Below, piece by piece: positions 1-9,968 of a DNA stretch of 59,696 bases. The position numbers and the translations under genes are program-made. The number at the start of each line of letters is the position of its first letter. Positions within the stretch are counted from its first letter, which is position 1. Origin of the DNA: Bryobacteraceae bacterium (GTDB lineage: Bacteria > Acidobacteriota > Terriglobia > Bryobacterales > Bryobacteraceae); assembly GCA_025928545.1 (NCBI GenBank), contig JAICJH010000042.1, positions 1 through 59,696 of the forward strand, given 5' to 3'. Below the pieces are notes generated by a model, which was given only the letters and a program-made list of their open reading frames with translations, did not search any database and had not been told where the DNA came from.

Positions 1-1
1 C

Positions 2-2599
2 GGCGGGATGGGTGAAGTGTGGAAGGCGCGCGATACTCGGCTGGACCGCGAAGTTGCCGTCAAGCTCTCCGCAGAACAATTCACCGATCGGTTTGAACGC
101 GAAGCCAAAGCCATCGCCGCGCTCAATCATCCAAACATCTGTACGCTGTTCGATGTTGGGCCGAATTATCTGGTGATGGAGCTGATCGACGGGCCGACGC
201 TCGCCGATCGCATCTCCGAAGGTCACATACCGCTTGAAGAATCTCTCGCCATCGCAAAACAAATCGCGGAAGCCCTTGAAGCCGCGCATGAGAAGAACAT
301 TGTCCATCGCGACCTGAAGCCCGGCAATATCAAAGTGCGCCCGGATGGATCGGTGAAAGTGCTGGATTTTGGCCTCGCGAAATCCGGACTTAGCGGCGTT
401 GAAGTTTCGCACGACTCCCCCACGCTCGCGCATTCCCCAACGCTGGTCGGAGTGATTCTCGGCACGGCCGCGTACATGGCCCCGGAACAGGCGCGCGGAA
501 AAGTTGTCGACAAGCGGGCCGATATCTGGGCGTTCGGCGTGGTTTTCCACGAAATGGTGACAGGCAAGCGGACCTTTGAAGGCGATGACCTGACTGAAAC
601 GCTTGCCTCTGTTGTTAAGTCCGATCCGGATCTGACAGTTGTCCCGCCCAAGGTCCGCCGCCTGCTCGCGAAGTGTCTGGAAAAAGATCCGAAGAAACGG
701 CTGCGCGACATCGGCGATGCATGGGATTACCTCGACGAACCTACGAATTCCGTTACCGCTCCTTCGCAGTCGCGGCTCAGTATGGGGTGGTGGTGCTTCG
801 GGGCAGCGCTCGTTGCGCTCGCCGCCCTTGCCTTCCTCCATTTCCGCGAAACACCCGCGCAGGCGAATGCCATTCAGTTCACACTCAATCCGCCTCCGGG
901 TAACCAATTCGCGGCACCCTACGGAGGAATCGCTGTTTCACCTGACGGCCGGTACCTTGTTTTTTCGGCCGCGACCGGAGCGGAGGTTCCGCAGCTCTGG
1001 TTGCGGCCGTCGGGATCGCTCGATGCGAACGTTCTTCCGGGTACGGCCGGTGGCAGCTTCCCTTTCTGGTCGCCCGATAGTAAGTCTCTCGCGTTTTTCG
1101 CCGAGGGTAAACTAAAGCGAATCGACATCGCCGGTGGCTCGCCGGCCGTCCTTTGCGACAGCGCGCAAGCGTTCAATTCCGCTCCGGTCGGAGGGACGTG
1201 GAGCGCCGATAGTGTCATCGTGTTCCCCGGCCTGGACGGTCTGCACCGGGTTGCGGCGTCCGGTGGAACATCCTCGCTGCTGACAAAGCCGGACGCCTCC
1301 CGCAAGGAGTATGTTCACAGCCAACCGCAATTCCTGCCTGGCGGAAAGAGTTTCCTTTATTTCATTCAGAGCAGCGATCCGAATGTTGAGGGAGTATACG
1401 CGGGTACGCTGGACCGGCCTCAGGAAAAGACACTCATCGTTGCCACAGCTCACAAAGCGATCTACGTCGGGGGGCCGAGCGGCGGTCTCAACAGCAAGGC
1501 CGGAGTTCTGCTGTGGCTACGCGATCAAACGCTGCTGGCACAGAACTTCGATGCAGGGAGTCTGCGTCTGTCGGGCGATCCGGCGCCGATCGCGGAAAAT
1601 GTCGCGGCCTCTCCCACCGGAGGCGGCCGGGCAGCATTCTGGGCATCGGACGCGGGCCTGCTGGTTTATTTCAAGGGAGATGCGAACGTAAGGTCGAGAA
1701 TGGTTTGGCTGGGGCGGAACGGGAATGAACTGGGGGATGCCGCGCCAGAAGACCGATATGCCTCCATGTCCCTTTCCCCGGACGGGAAGCGGGTCGCATA
1801 CAGTCTTGCCGGAACCAGTCAGAAACACGACATCTGGATCTATGACTTCGGGCGCAAGGTTTCCACACGGCTGACTTTTGGACCCAACGAAGAGGTTCCG
1901 GTCTGGTCGCCCGACGGGCGGTTCGTGGCTTACGATTCGGATCGCAGCGGAATCCGGCAGATCTATCGCAAAGAAGCCGGAGGCAGCGGCCAGGAAGAGC
2001 AACTCACCAGTGGTCCGGATAACAAGATTTCGCTGAGCTGGAGCCGCGACGGAAAGTACATCGTGTATGAGGACTTCAATCCGAAAACCGGAGCTGATAT
2101 CCGGGCTTTGCCGCTGGATGCCGATTCATCGGGTAAGCGGACTCCCGTGGGACTCCTCGAGACTTCTTTTGCGGAAACTTATGCGGCACTGTCGCCAGAC
2201 GGGAAATGGCTGGCATATGATTCCAACGAATCCGGCAAGATTCAGGTATATGTGCGGGCATTCCCTTCCGGAGGCGGAAGGTGGCAGATCTCCCCGGGGG
2301 GCGGCCAGACTCCGCACTGGCGTGGCGACAGCAAGGAGATCTACTACGACACCGTATCGGGAGGCACTACGCGGATGATGGCGGTCGCGGTCCGAACGGG
2401 ATCTTCCGGATTCGAAGCGGATGCGCCGCACGAATTGTTTTCGATGTCGGCGTTTGGGGGAGGCGGTCTGATTACGACCGTCAGGCCCTTTGAAGCAGCG
2501 CCGGACGGCCAGCGCTTTCTGGTTGAGGTTCAGAAGGCGTCCGAAACGCAGCGGCCATTGACTGCGATGCAGAACTGGCAGGCGGGTTTGAAAAAGTGA
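2..2599 (+). CDS. Ser/Thr protein kinase with TolB-like beta-propeller (5' end outside window)
   Basis: Hanks-type receptor kinase cut by the window edge. The first visible residues are the end of the glycine-rich loop (GGMGEVW), so only about 20 N-terminal residues are missing, judging from the next gene. Counting from the ATG at base 8, the VAVK lysine is K19, HRDLKPGN is near 100-107, DFG 120-122 and APE 158-160, so all catalytic motifs are intact. One hydrophobic segment (about 258-277) separates the cytoplasmic kinase from about 580 residues of repeated SPDGK/WSPDG motifs typical of TolB/WD40-like propellers, presumably extracytoplasmic. The stop TGA overlaps the GTG start of the next kinase (GTGA), so the two are translationally coupled. 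The sensed ligand and the targets are unknown. Confidence 0.93.
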   Translation, partial: GGMGEVWKARDTRLDREVAVKLSAEQFTDRFEREAKAIAALNHPNICTLFDVGPNYLVMELIDGPTLADRISEGHIPLEESLAIAKQIAEALEAAHEKNIVHRDLKPGNIKVRPDGSVKVLDFGLAKSGLSGVEVSHDSPTLAHSPTLVGVILGTAAYMAPEQARGKVVDKRADIWAFGVVFHEMVTGKRTFEGDDLTETLASVVKSDPDLTVVPPKVRRLLAKCLEKDPKKRLRDIGDAWDYLDEPTNSVTAPSQSRLSMGWWCFGAALVALAALAFLHFRETPAQANAIQFTLNPPPGNQFAAPYGGIAVSPDGRYLVFSAATGAEVPQLWLRPSGSLDANVLPGTAGGSFPFWSPDSKSLAFFAEGKLKRIDIAGGSPAVLCDSAQAFNSAPVGGTWSADSVIVFPGLDGLHRVAASGGTSSLLTKPDASRKEYVHSQPQFLPGGKSFLYFIQSSDPNVEGVYAGTLDRPQEKTLIVATAHKAIYVGGPSGGLNSKAGVLLWLRDQTLLAQNFDAGSLRLSGDPAPIAENVAASPTGGGRAAFWASDAGLLVYFKGDANVRSRMVWLGRNGNELGDAAPEDRYASMSLSPDGKRVAYSLAGTSQKHDIWIYDFGRKVSTRLTFGPNEEVPVWSPDGRFVAYDSDRSGIRQIYRKEAGGSGQEEQLTSGPDNKISLSWSRDGKYIVYEDFNPKTGADIRALPLDADSSGKRTPVGLLETSFAETYAALSPDGKWLAYDSNESGKIQVYVRAFPSGGGRWQISPGGGQTPHWRGDSKEIYYDTVSGGTTRMMAVAVRTGSSGFEADAPHELFSMSAFGGGGLITTVRPFEAAPDGQRFLVEVQKASETQRPLTAMQNWQAGLKK

Positions 2600-5154
2600 G
2601 CCCGCAACAACAGCTCGGACCTTATCGGATGATCGAATGCATCGGTCGCGGCGGCATGGGGGAAGTGTGGAAAGCGCATGACTCCCGTCTCGGGCGAGAT
2701 GTCGCGGTCAAAATCTCTCAGGAACAATTCTCCGACCGCTTCGAAAAAGAGGCCCGCGCGATTGCGGCTTTGAATCATCCGAATATCTGCACGCTGTTCG
2801 ATGTCGGGCCGAATTATCTGGTGATGGAGCTGATCGACGGGCCGACGCTGGGCGATCGAATCGCTGAAGGTCCGATCTCGCTCGAAGAATCCCTCGCTAT
2901 CGCGAAACAAATCGCCGACGCCCTCGAAGCCGCCCACGACAAAAACATCGTCCATCGCGACCTCAAGCCAGGCAACATCAAGATCCGTCCCGATGGCTCC
3001 GTGAAAGTTCTGGATTTCGGTCTGGCGAAATCGGGACTTAGCGGCGCTGAAGTCTCGCACGATTCGCCCACACTCGCGCACTCGCCCACAATTGTGGGAG
3101 CCATCCTCGGGACCGCGGCATACATGGCTCCGGAACAGGCGCGTGGCAAAGTTGTCGACAAGCGCGCCGACATCTGGGCGTTCGGCGTCGTGCTCCACGA
3201 AATGCTGACGGGCAAGCGGACCTTTGAAGGCGAAGACCTGACTGAAACGCTCGCGTCTGTTGTTAAAACAGATCCCGACCTCACGGTCATTCCGCATAAG
3301 GTCCGTCGTCTGCTGAAGAAGTGCCTGCAAAAAGATCCAAAGAAACGTCTGCGCGATATCGGCGATGCGTGGGAACTCCTCGATGACTCCAGCGCCGCAG
3401 CGACCGTGCTCTTACCTTCGCGGTTCAGTACGGGATGGATTGCTGCCGGATTGATGACGGCAGTGGCCGCCGTTCTCGCGTTTGTCCACTTCCGCGAAAC
3501 GCCGTCCGCGCAGCCGCCGGTGACACTCCAACTCCAGGCAACCAGCAGCTTTCTGGAACTGTCGCCGGACAACCGCACGCTTGCCTGGGTTGCCCCCAAC
3601 GGCGACACCCCGCAGATCTGGGTGCGCTCGCTGAGCTCGGCTGATTCTCATCCGCTCGCCGGGACTGAGGGAGCCATCTATCCCTTCTGGTCGCCCGACA
3701 GCGCCTGGATCGGCTTTTTCTCTCAGCAGAAGCTCCGCAAAATACCCGCGGCCGGCGGCCCGGTTCAAACTCTGTGCGACGCCGCCGATGGCCGCGGGGG
3801 CACATGGAATAAAGATGGCGTCATCATTTTCTCTCCGAGCCCGCTGGGAAATATAATGCGCGTCGCCGAACAGGGAGGAACACCATCGGCCGTCACCGCG
3901 CGCAGCAGCGCCGATACTTCCGGTTTTCGCTTCCCGTCGTTCCTCCCCGATGGCAGGCATTTTCTCTTCAACCGCGAAGACGGGCTTTTTGTCTGGTCTC
4001 TTGATGGTGGTAAGCCAGTTCCCCTGCTGACCGATCCCGTGAAGGCGGTCTTTGTTCCCGAAACTCCCGGCGCACCGGAGGGCCACCTTCTGTTCACCCG
4101 CCAGAACACGCTTGTCGCCCAGGGTTTCAATTCAAAAACCCTCACCATGCACGGTAATCCAGTCTCGGTGGCGCCGGAAGTGACCAATGGCTCCAACTCG
4201 GGCTTCGGTCTCTTCACGGCGACGCAGAACTCGCTGGTTTATCTGAGTTCCGTGGGCGCGGGGGCCCTGCGCGAGCTCGCGTGGTTTGACCGTGCCGGAA
4301 AGCGGCTCTCGGTCGCCGGAAAAGCCAATCGATACCAGGGATTCAGCCTGAGTCCGGACAATCGTTATGCCGCAGGCACCATCGGCGACGTCACCGCAAC
4401 CGGGGAAGTCTGGGTCCTCGATCTCGCGCGTGGCACACAGGAACGGTTCGCCTCCGGTCAGCACCTGATGACCAACCCGATCTGGTCGATCGACGGCAAG
4501 AGCATATTCTGGACCGCGCGTGGCAGACCGTGGGAACTGCATCACCGCGCGCTGACAGGCGGTGTTGACGAAGTTCTCACAACCGGGCTTAACACAAGCG
4601 CCACGAGCATTTCACCGGATGGCAAATGGCTCATCTATACAATGGAGGGCGAGACAACCGGCCCGGACCTGTGGGTGGTACCTCTGGATGGCGATCGTAA
4701 ACCCCGGCCGTTCATCCAGACTCCATACAGAGAGAATACGGCGGCGTTCTCTCCCGACGGCAAATGGGTCGCCTGGGCATCGAGCGAATCCGGGCGCTAT
4801 GAAGTTTATCTCCAGCCCTTCGCGCTTTCCAAAGACGGACCGGGCGCCCGGATCCAGGTTTCCACCAATGGAGGCAATTACCCGCAATGGCGTCGTGACG
4901 GGAAGGAACTTTTCTTTGTCAATCGCACAAAGGTGATGTCTGTTCCCATCGAGCCAGGCGCGCCGCCGCGGCTGGGTACTCCGCAGGTCCTGTTCCAACT
5001 GCGAGTGGCACCGAATGACTCCCTGACGGGCGCGTCATACGGGCCCACGGCTGATGGCCAGCGTTTCCTGATAGCCGATACGGTAGGTGGAGAGGAAACT
5101 CCGCCGCCGTTGCTGACTGTGGTGCTGAACTGGCAGGCCACTCTTAAAAAATAA
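2596..5154 (+). CDS. Ser/Thr protein kinase with TolB-like beta-propeller, tandem paralogue
   Basis: Complete 852-residue paralogue of the upstream kinase. The GTG start sits in a 4-base GTGA overlap with the previous stop. The glycine-rich loop is GRGGMG (17-22), the lysine is K39, HRD 120-122, DFG 140-142, and APE follows in the activation segment. A transmembrane helix lies near 279-298, and the remainder is a propeller with repeated WSPDS, SPDGKW and WRRDGKE motifs. The kinase halves of the two proteins are almost the same over long stretches while the propellers differ markedly, which suggests duplication followed by sensor divergence. No partner gene for a dedicated substrate is visible nearby. 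Confidence 0.94.
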   Translation: MSPQQQLGPYRMIECIGRGGMGEVWKAHDSRLGRDVAVKISQEQFSDRFEKEARAIAALNHPNICTLFDVGPNYLVMELIDGPTLGDRIAEGPISLEESLAIAKQIADALEAAHDKNIVHRDLKPGNIKIRPDGSVKVLDFGLAKSGLSGAEVSHDSPTLAHSPTIVGAILGTAAYMAPEQARGKVVDKRADIWAFGVVLHEMLTGKRTFEGEDLTETLASVVKTDPDLTVIPHKVRRLLKKCLQKDPKKRLRDIGDAWELLDDSSAAATVLLPSRFSTGWIAAGLMTAVAAVLAFVHFRETPSAQPPVTLQLQATSSFLELSPDNRTLAWVAPNGDTPQIWVRSLSSADSHPLAGTEGAIYPFWSPDSAWIGFFSQQKLRKIPAAGGPVQTLCDAADGRGGTWNKDGVIIFSPSPLGNIMRVAEQGGTPSAVTARSSADTSGFRFPSFLPDGRHFLFNREDGLFVWSLDGGKPVPLLTDPVKAVFVPETPGAPEGHLLFTRQNTLVAQGFNSKTLTMHGNPVSVAPEVTNGSNSGFGLFTATQNSLVYLSSVGAGALRELAWFDRAGKRLSVAGKANRYQGFSLSPDNRYAAGTIGDVTATGEVWVLDLARGTQERFASGQHLMTNPIWSIDGKSIFWTARGRPWELHHRALTGGVDEVLTTGLNTSATSISPDGKWLIYTMEGETTGPDLWVVPLDGDRKPRPFIQTPYRENTAAFSPDGKWVAWASSESGRYEVYLQPFALSKDGPGARIQVSTNGGNYPQWRRDGKELFFVNRTKVMSVPIEPGAPPRLGTPQVLFQLRVAPNDSLTGASYGPTADGQRFLIADTVGGEETPPPLLTVVLNWQATLKK

Positions 5155-5156
5155 CT

Positions 5157-5173
5157 CCCGGCCAACAACCGGG
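5157..5173 (+). terminator. weak hairpin after the kinase pair
   Basis: A 5-bp stem CCCGG/CCGGG with a 7-base loop starts three bases after the kinase stop, but no T-run follows, so termination is uncertain. The remaining gap before cphA (to 5346) contains two TTGACA hexamers, at 5183 and 5281, that could be -35 elements. Neither is followed by a convincing -10. Confidence 0.3.
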
Positions 5174-5346
5174 ACCGTAGGATTGACATCGCCGAAGTGA
5201 CGCGCGCAAGGATCGGGGAGCGTCGTGTCGTTGCGACGATGGCGGTATTGGCCCGAATCGCACAAATGTTCCGGGGAGATTTGACACATTGCCGATAGGC
5301 ATTACGGGTACGAACGGGCAGTTTATTGCTCAGGTTCCTGGAGCCT

Positions 5347-7995
5347 ATGAAAATCGACACCATTCGCGCCATCACCGGGCCCAATGTATTCAGCCACAAT
5401 CCAGTGCTGGTCATGCGGCTCGACCTGGAAAACCTCGCAGGGAAAGAGAGTTACGAGGTCGCTGGGTTCATCGACAGGCTGCTGGCGGCGCTGCCCGGGG
5501 TGCGCGATCATCATTGCGCCAAAGGGCGGCCGGGCGGGTTCGTCGAGCGGCTTTACGAAGGGACGTATTTCGGTCACATCGTGGAACATGTGTGTCTCGA
5601 ACTCACCGACCGCGCGGGAATTTCGGTTAACCGCGGTAAGACGGTGCTGGCCGTGCCGGATCGTGTTTACGACGTCGCCGTAGAGTACAAATCCGAACCA
5701 GGGATGAGGCGACTGCTCGAAATCGCCGTCGAATATGTTCAGGCTCTGGCAGACGATCGTCCTTATCGGGCAGATGACGGGATAGCGCAGGCCATCGAAC
5801 TCGTGCACGGAGACGAACTGGGGCCCAGCACGAAGGCGATCGTCGACGCCGCGGCGGAACGCGGGATCCCGTGGGTTCGATTATCGGAAGACAGCCTCAT
5901 TCAATTCGGCCACGGCATACATCGCCGGTTCCTCCAGGCTGCCATGAGCAGCAACACCAGCGCCATTGCGGTGGATATCGCGAGCGATAAGGAACTGACC
6001 AAGAGTCTGCTGGCGCGCGCATCCATTCCGGTGCCGGCTGGGCGCGTTGTTGAATCGGCGGAGGAAGCGATGGAGGCTTTCGAGCAAATCGGGGGGGCCG
6101 TGGCGATCAAGCCGCTCGACGGAAATCAGGGTAAAGGTGTATCGGTACATGTAGATGCGCGCGAACAGGTCAGCGAGGCATTCGATACGGCGGCGCAGTT
6201 TTCCAAAAAGATCATCGTCGAGGAGATGTTTCAGGGAAGAGATTACCGGTTGCTCGTTCTCAACGGAAAATTTGTCGCGGCGAGCGAACGAATTCCCGCG
6301 CAAGTCAAGGCGGACGGATTGCACAGCATCCGCGAGTTGATCGAAATCGCGAATACAGATCCGAGGCGGGGGGAAGGCCATTCCAAGCCGCTTTCAGCGG
6401 TGCGGGTGGATCCGGTTGTCATTTCCTGCCTCCGGAAGCAGGGAATCGATCTCGAAACCGTGCCGGCCGACAGCAAAACGATCAATCTGCGGGAGAACGC
6501 GAACCTTTCGACCGGCGGACTTGCCACCGACGTCACCGACCGGGTACACGAAAGCATCAAGCTGATCGCCGAGCGTGCAGCCCGCGCGATCGGTCTGGAT
6601 ATTTGCGGTGTCGATCTGGTCGTTCCGGATATCGCGCAGCCTCTGTCGACCGGCGGCATCGTGGAATTAAATGCAGCGCCGGGGCTCCGTATGCACGAAT
6701 TCCCTACGAGCGGCATACCGCGCCGGGTGGGGGCGGAAGTTGTGCGCATGCTTTATCCGAGCGGCAATGGACGCATTCCGATTGTTTCGATTACCGGGAC
6801 GAACGGCAAGACAACCACGACCCGGCTGATTGCGCATGTGGTGGCCGGTTCCGTTTCACATGTGGGAATGACGACGACGGAGGGAATCTGGATAGACGGC
6901 CGGCAGGTGGCGCACGGAGACATGACCGGTCCACGTTCCGCCGCGACCGTTCTGTCCGATCCCGAAGTGGAGATCGCCATATTAGAGACGGCGCGTGGGG
7001 GCATTGTCCGGAACGGATTGGGTTACGACTGGTCGGACATCGGCGTCATGACGAATATCCACCCGGACCATATTGGGCAGGACGGCATCGAGGACGAAAA
7101 CGATATTCTGCGCATCAAATCGCTGGTAGCAGAGCGCGTGCGCGAAGGGGGCGTGCTGGTGCTGAATGCGGACGACCCGTTGCTGGCCGGTGTTCCGGAA
7201 CGTCCGAAAGTGAAACGGGTTGCCAAGCGGATTGTGTGGTTCACATTCGACACCTCGAATCCCGTGGTGCAGAAAGCATGCAGTGCGGGAGAAACCGTTT
7301 ACGCGCTGGAAAACGGAGTCATCCGGGAAATCGCAGGCTCGAGGCGGTTGCACATCGTGGATGCTACGGCCCTGCCATTCACCTTCGGCGGGACGGCGCG
7401 GTTCCAAATCGCGAACCTCATGGCCGCCGTGGCGGCCTGCCGCGCGCTGGGTGCGAGCGTGTCGCAGATCCGGGCGAGGCTACGGACATTCGATCCCGGG
7501 CGACACAACTCAGGGCGCGCAAATCTCTACTCGATCCGGGATGGGTACTTCTTGTTCGACTACGGCCACAACACACGGGCGATCGAGGCCATTGCGGAAA
7601 CTGCCGCGGCATGGCGGGCAAATCCGAGAACCTGCGTATTGGGGTTACCCGGCGACCGTGCGGACCGGATGATCGAGCAGGCTGCGCGGTCCGTAGCCAG
7701 GGCGTTCCAACGCGTGGTGCTGCGTGAAGACCGGGATCTTCGGGGCAGAAAGCCCGGCGAAGTGGCGGAGATGATTGCCGCGGTCATTCGAAGGGAAAAT
7801 CCGGACGTACAGATAGAGATAGTGTCGGACGAACTGGAGGCGACCAGACTAGCGATCAACCGGATTGAAAGCGGCGAACTCGTGGTGGCGCTCTGTGACG
7901 ATTGCGCGGGTGTGCGCCAGATTCTGGAACGCTGCGGCGCGACACCGGCCTCCTCTTTCACGCGCAGGCGCGCGGAGAGGAAGTTTGTTGCCTGA
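5347..7995 (+). CDS. cphA: cyanophycin synthetase
   Basis: Makes cyanophycin, the multi-L-arginyl-poly-L-aspartate storage polymer, by alternately adding Asp and Arg with ATP. The 882-residue product has the family layout: N-terminal domain (MKIDTIRAITGPN start), ATP-grasp domain (about 215-470, ending in VELNAAPGLRMHEFP) and a Mur-ligase-like domain whose P-loop GTNGKTTTTR (about 485) is intact. An intact Mur-ligase site argues for the primer-dependent CphA1 type rather than CphA2. I start at ATG 5347 because family members begin MKI; a TTG at 5326 in the same frame would add seven unlikely residues. First gene of a four-gene operon whose other members degrade the polymer; it overlaps the next gene by 8 bases. 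Confidence 0.95.
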   Translation: MKIDTIRAITGPNVFSHNPVLVMRLDLENLAGKESYEVAGFIDRLLAALPGVRDHHCAKGRPGGFVERLYEGTYFGHIVEHVCLELTDRAGISVNRGKTVLAVPDRVYDVAVEYKSEPGMRRLLEIAVEYVQALADDRPYRADDGIAQAIELVHGDELGPSTKAIVDAAAERGIPWVRLSEDSLIQFGHGIHRRFLQAAMSSNTSAIAVDIASDKELTKSLLARASIPVPAGRVVESAEEAMEAFEQIGGAVAIKPLDGNQGKGVSVHVDAREQVSEAFDTAAQFSKKIIVEEMFQGRDYRLLVLNGKFVAASERIPAQVKADGLHSIRELIEIANTDPRRGEGHSKPLSAVRVDPVVISCLRKQGIDLETVPADSKTINLRENANLSTGGLATDVTDRVHESIKLIAERAARAIGLDICGVDLVVPDIAQPLSTGGIVELNAAPGLRMHEFPTSGIPRRVGAEVVRMLYPSGNGRIPIVSITGTNGKTTTTRLIAHVVAGSVSHVGMTTTEGIWIDGRQVAHGDMTGPRSAATVLSDPEVEIAILETARGGIVRNGLGYDWSDIGVMTNIHPDHIGQDGIEDENDILRIKSLVAERVREGGVLVLNADDPLLAGVPERPKVKRVAKRIVWFTFDTSNPVVQKACSAGETVYALENGVIREIAGSRRLHIVDATALPFTFGGTARFQIANLMAAVAACRALGASVSQIRARLRTFDPGRHNSGRANLYSIRDGYFLFDYGHNTRAIEAIAETAAAWRANPRTCVLGLPGDRADRMIEQAARSVARAFQRVVLREDRDLRGRKPGEVAEMIAAVIRRENPDVQIEIVSDELEATRLAINRIESGELVVALCDDCAGVRQILERCGATPASSFTRRRAERKFVA

Positions 7996-9148
7996 TCCGA
8001 GCCTGATTCTCATCGACAACGGAGATTTGTACACGCCGGACCGCGAGGGTTCCGGCTCGGTGCTAATCGGCGGCAGCCGAATTGTGAAACTGGGCGAAAT
8101 CTCCAGGCGCGCTCTGGAAAGTTCCGGTTTGGGGCTGGACGTGATTGACGCCTCGGGCTGTCTGGTCATGCCTGGATTTATCGATCCGCATGAACACCTG
8201 ATTGGCGGAAGTGGTGAACGCGGGTTCGAGAGTCAGACGCCGGAGATTTACCTTCAGGAGTTGATTCGCGGCGGGATTACGACGGTGGTGGGGTGCCTCG
8301 GGGTGGATACGCAAACCAGGACGATGCCCGCGCTTCTTGGAAAGGTGAAAGGACTGCGAGCGAACGGCATCAGCGCGTTCCTTTATACCGGAGGATATCC
8401 GGTGCCGCCTGCGACGATCACCGGATCCGCGCGCGGCGACATCATGTTTATCGAAGAAGTAATCGGCATTGGCGAGACGGCCATAGCCGACCTCCGGTCG
8501 AGCTGGCCCGCGCCTGTGGAACTGGCGCGCATGGCGAGCGAGGCTTACAACGCGGGTCTGCTCACGAATAAAGCGGGGGTGCTTCATCTGCATGTGGGTG
8601 ACGATCCGCGGCGACTGCGTGATGTTCGAACTTTGATCGACGAATATCACATCAAGCCCGAGTCGCTTTATCCGACGCACGTCGAGCGCTCCACGGAACT
8701 ATTCGACGAAGCAGTTGCGCTTACCGCGCGAGGCGTCGCGGTCGACATCGACGTGATTGAACGCGATCTGAACAAGTGGTTTGTCCGTTATCGGGACTGC
8801 GGCGGTGCACCGGGCAAGCTGACGGCATCTTCCGATGCGGGTTCATCGGCACCTGAAGTACTTCTGAATCAGATTCGGGAATGCGTCATGAACCGGGCGG
8901 CGGCACTGGAGGAATTGCTACCGCTGGTTACCACCAATACCGCGGCGGTGCTGAAATTATCCGCGAAAGGCCGATTGGCGCCGGGGATGGATGCAGACTT
9001 GCTCGTAATGGATCGACAAACCCTGGAGCTCCGGGCAGTGCTGGCCGGGGGGAGAATTCTCATGCGCGACGGTGCGATTGTTGCCCGCGAAGGTTTTCTG
9101 GACGGTTCGAACCGGAGGATCAGGCTGGATGGCACAAAAGAGCAGTAG
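7988..9148 (+). CDS. iadA: isoaspartyl dipeptidase (beta-aspartyl dipeptidase)
   Basis: Amidohydrolase-superfamily metallopeptidase that cleaves beta-linked Asp dipeptides. In cyanophycin recycling the substrate is the beta-Asp-Arg released by cyanophycinase. The TTG start at 7988 follows a GAGG site by 7 bases and gives 386 residues, close to the E. coli enzyme (390). With this start the HxH metal pair in IDPHEHL is H68/H70, the E. coli numbering. Other family landmarks are GETAIADLRS, HLHVGD, PTHVER, TASSDAGSS (metal Asp) and GMDADLLVMD near the end. It overlaps cphA by 8 bases and the next cyanophycinase by 20, so the genes are translated from one message. Confidence 0.93.
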   Translation: MPDPSLILIDNGDLYTPDREGSGSVLIGGSRIVKLGEISRRALESSGLGLDVIDASGCLVMPGFIDPHEHLIGGSGERGFESQTPEIYLQELIRGGITTVVGCLGVDTQTRTMPALLGKVKGLRANGISAFLYTGGYPVPPATITGSARGDIMFIEEVIGIGETAIADLRSSWPAPVELARMASEAYNAGLLTNKAGVLHLHVGDDPRRLRDVRTLIDEYHIKPESLYPTHVERSTELFDEAVALTARGVAVDIDVIERDLNKWFVRYRDCGGAPGKLTASSDAGSSAPEVLLNQIRECVMNRAAALEELLPLVTTNTAAVLKLSAKGRLAPGMDADLLVMDRQTLELRAVLAGGRILMRDGAIVAREGFLDGSNRRIRLDGTKEQ

Positions 9149-9968
9149 CCGCTCGCGGCCTGCGCGGTCTGGCTCCGGGGAATTAATCATCATCGGGGGC
9201 CATGAGCAGAAGGCGCCGGAGCAGGCCAAAGAGATTCTGAAGATCGTAGGCGATCACGCCAACGGCGGACCCCTGCTGATTGCGACCCTCGCCGGCAGCG
9301 AGGCAATGGAGCAGTGGGCAAACTACCGCGGCATTTTTCAAAAGCTCGGGGTGAAGAAGCTGGAGCATCTGGATCTGGAGGGGCGACAGGAATCCGACAG
9401 CGACGATCGGGTGAAGCAGCTTCGCCATGCCAGCCTGGTTTTCTTCACGGGAGGGGATCAGCTTCGGATTACGAGCCTGTTCGGTGGGTCGCGACTTTGC
9501 GAGATTATGCGCGAGCGGCACGAGCACGGACTCGTTATCGCGGGGACCTCGGCCGGGGCTTCGGTGATGAGCGAAACGATGCTGGTGTCGGGACCGAGCG
9601 ACGATTCGCATCGGGTCGGCGATACGCTCCGGATGGCGCCAGGGCTGGGTTTGACGCAGGCGCTGATCATCGACCAGCATTTTGCACAACGGGGCCGGCT
9701 CAGCCGACTGCTGGGAGCGGTCGCGCAAAACCCGCGGCTACTTGGTGTGGGGATCGATGAAGATACCGCTATCGTCGCCCGGGCAGGGCGCGAATTCGAG
9801 GTGGTTGGAAATGGCGCCGTTTATGTGGTCAACGGGCAGTCCATTGCATACACGAATCTGTCCGACAGCAAGATCGCCGATACCATCTCGGTCCACAACG
9901 TCAGGCTCGATGTGCTGAGCCGGGGCGACAAGTTCGACCTGAACAAGCGGGTTGCAACTCATCCGTGA
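9129..9968 (+). CDS. cphB: cyanophycinase (first copy)
   Basis: Peptidase family S51 serine exopeptidase that releases beta-Asp-Arg dipeptides from cyanophycin. The 279 residues contain the GGDQLRI strand and the nucleophile elbow IAGTSAGAS, with S141 as the probable catalytic serine, followed by DQHFAQRGR. No signal peptide is visible, so action is intracellular. ATG 9129 is chosen because GGAGG lies ten bases upstream; the open frame continues further 5' but only through iadA codons. It opens with a charged SSSRSRPARSGSG tail not seen in its paralogue. The stop overlaps the GTG of the second copy (GTGA). Confidence 0.93.
   Translation: MAQKSSSRSRPARSGSGELIIIGGHEQKAPEQAKEILKIVGDHANGGPLLIATLAGSEAMEQWANYRGIFQKLGVKKLEHLDLEGRQESDSDDRVKQLRHASLVFFTGGDQLRITSLFGGSRLCEIMRERHEHGLVIAGTSAGASVMSETMLVSGPSDDSHRVGDTLRMAPGLGLTQALIIDQHFAQRGRLSRLLGAVAQNPRLLGVGIDEDTAIVARAGREFEVVGNGAVYVVNGQSIAYTNLSDSKIADTISVHNVRLDVLSRGDKFDLNKRVATHP

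Noticed and set aside
5183..5303. TTGACA hexamers as a firm cphA promoter
   Set aside because: Neither has a -10 match at normal spacing, so no promoter is claimed.
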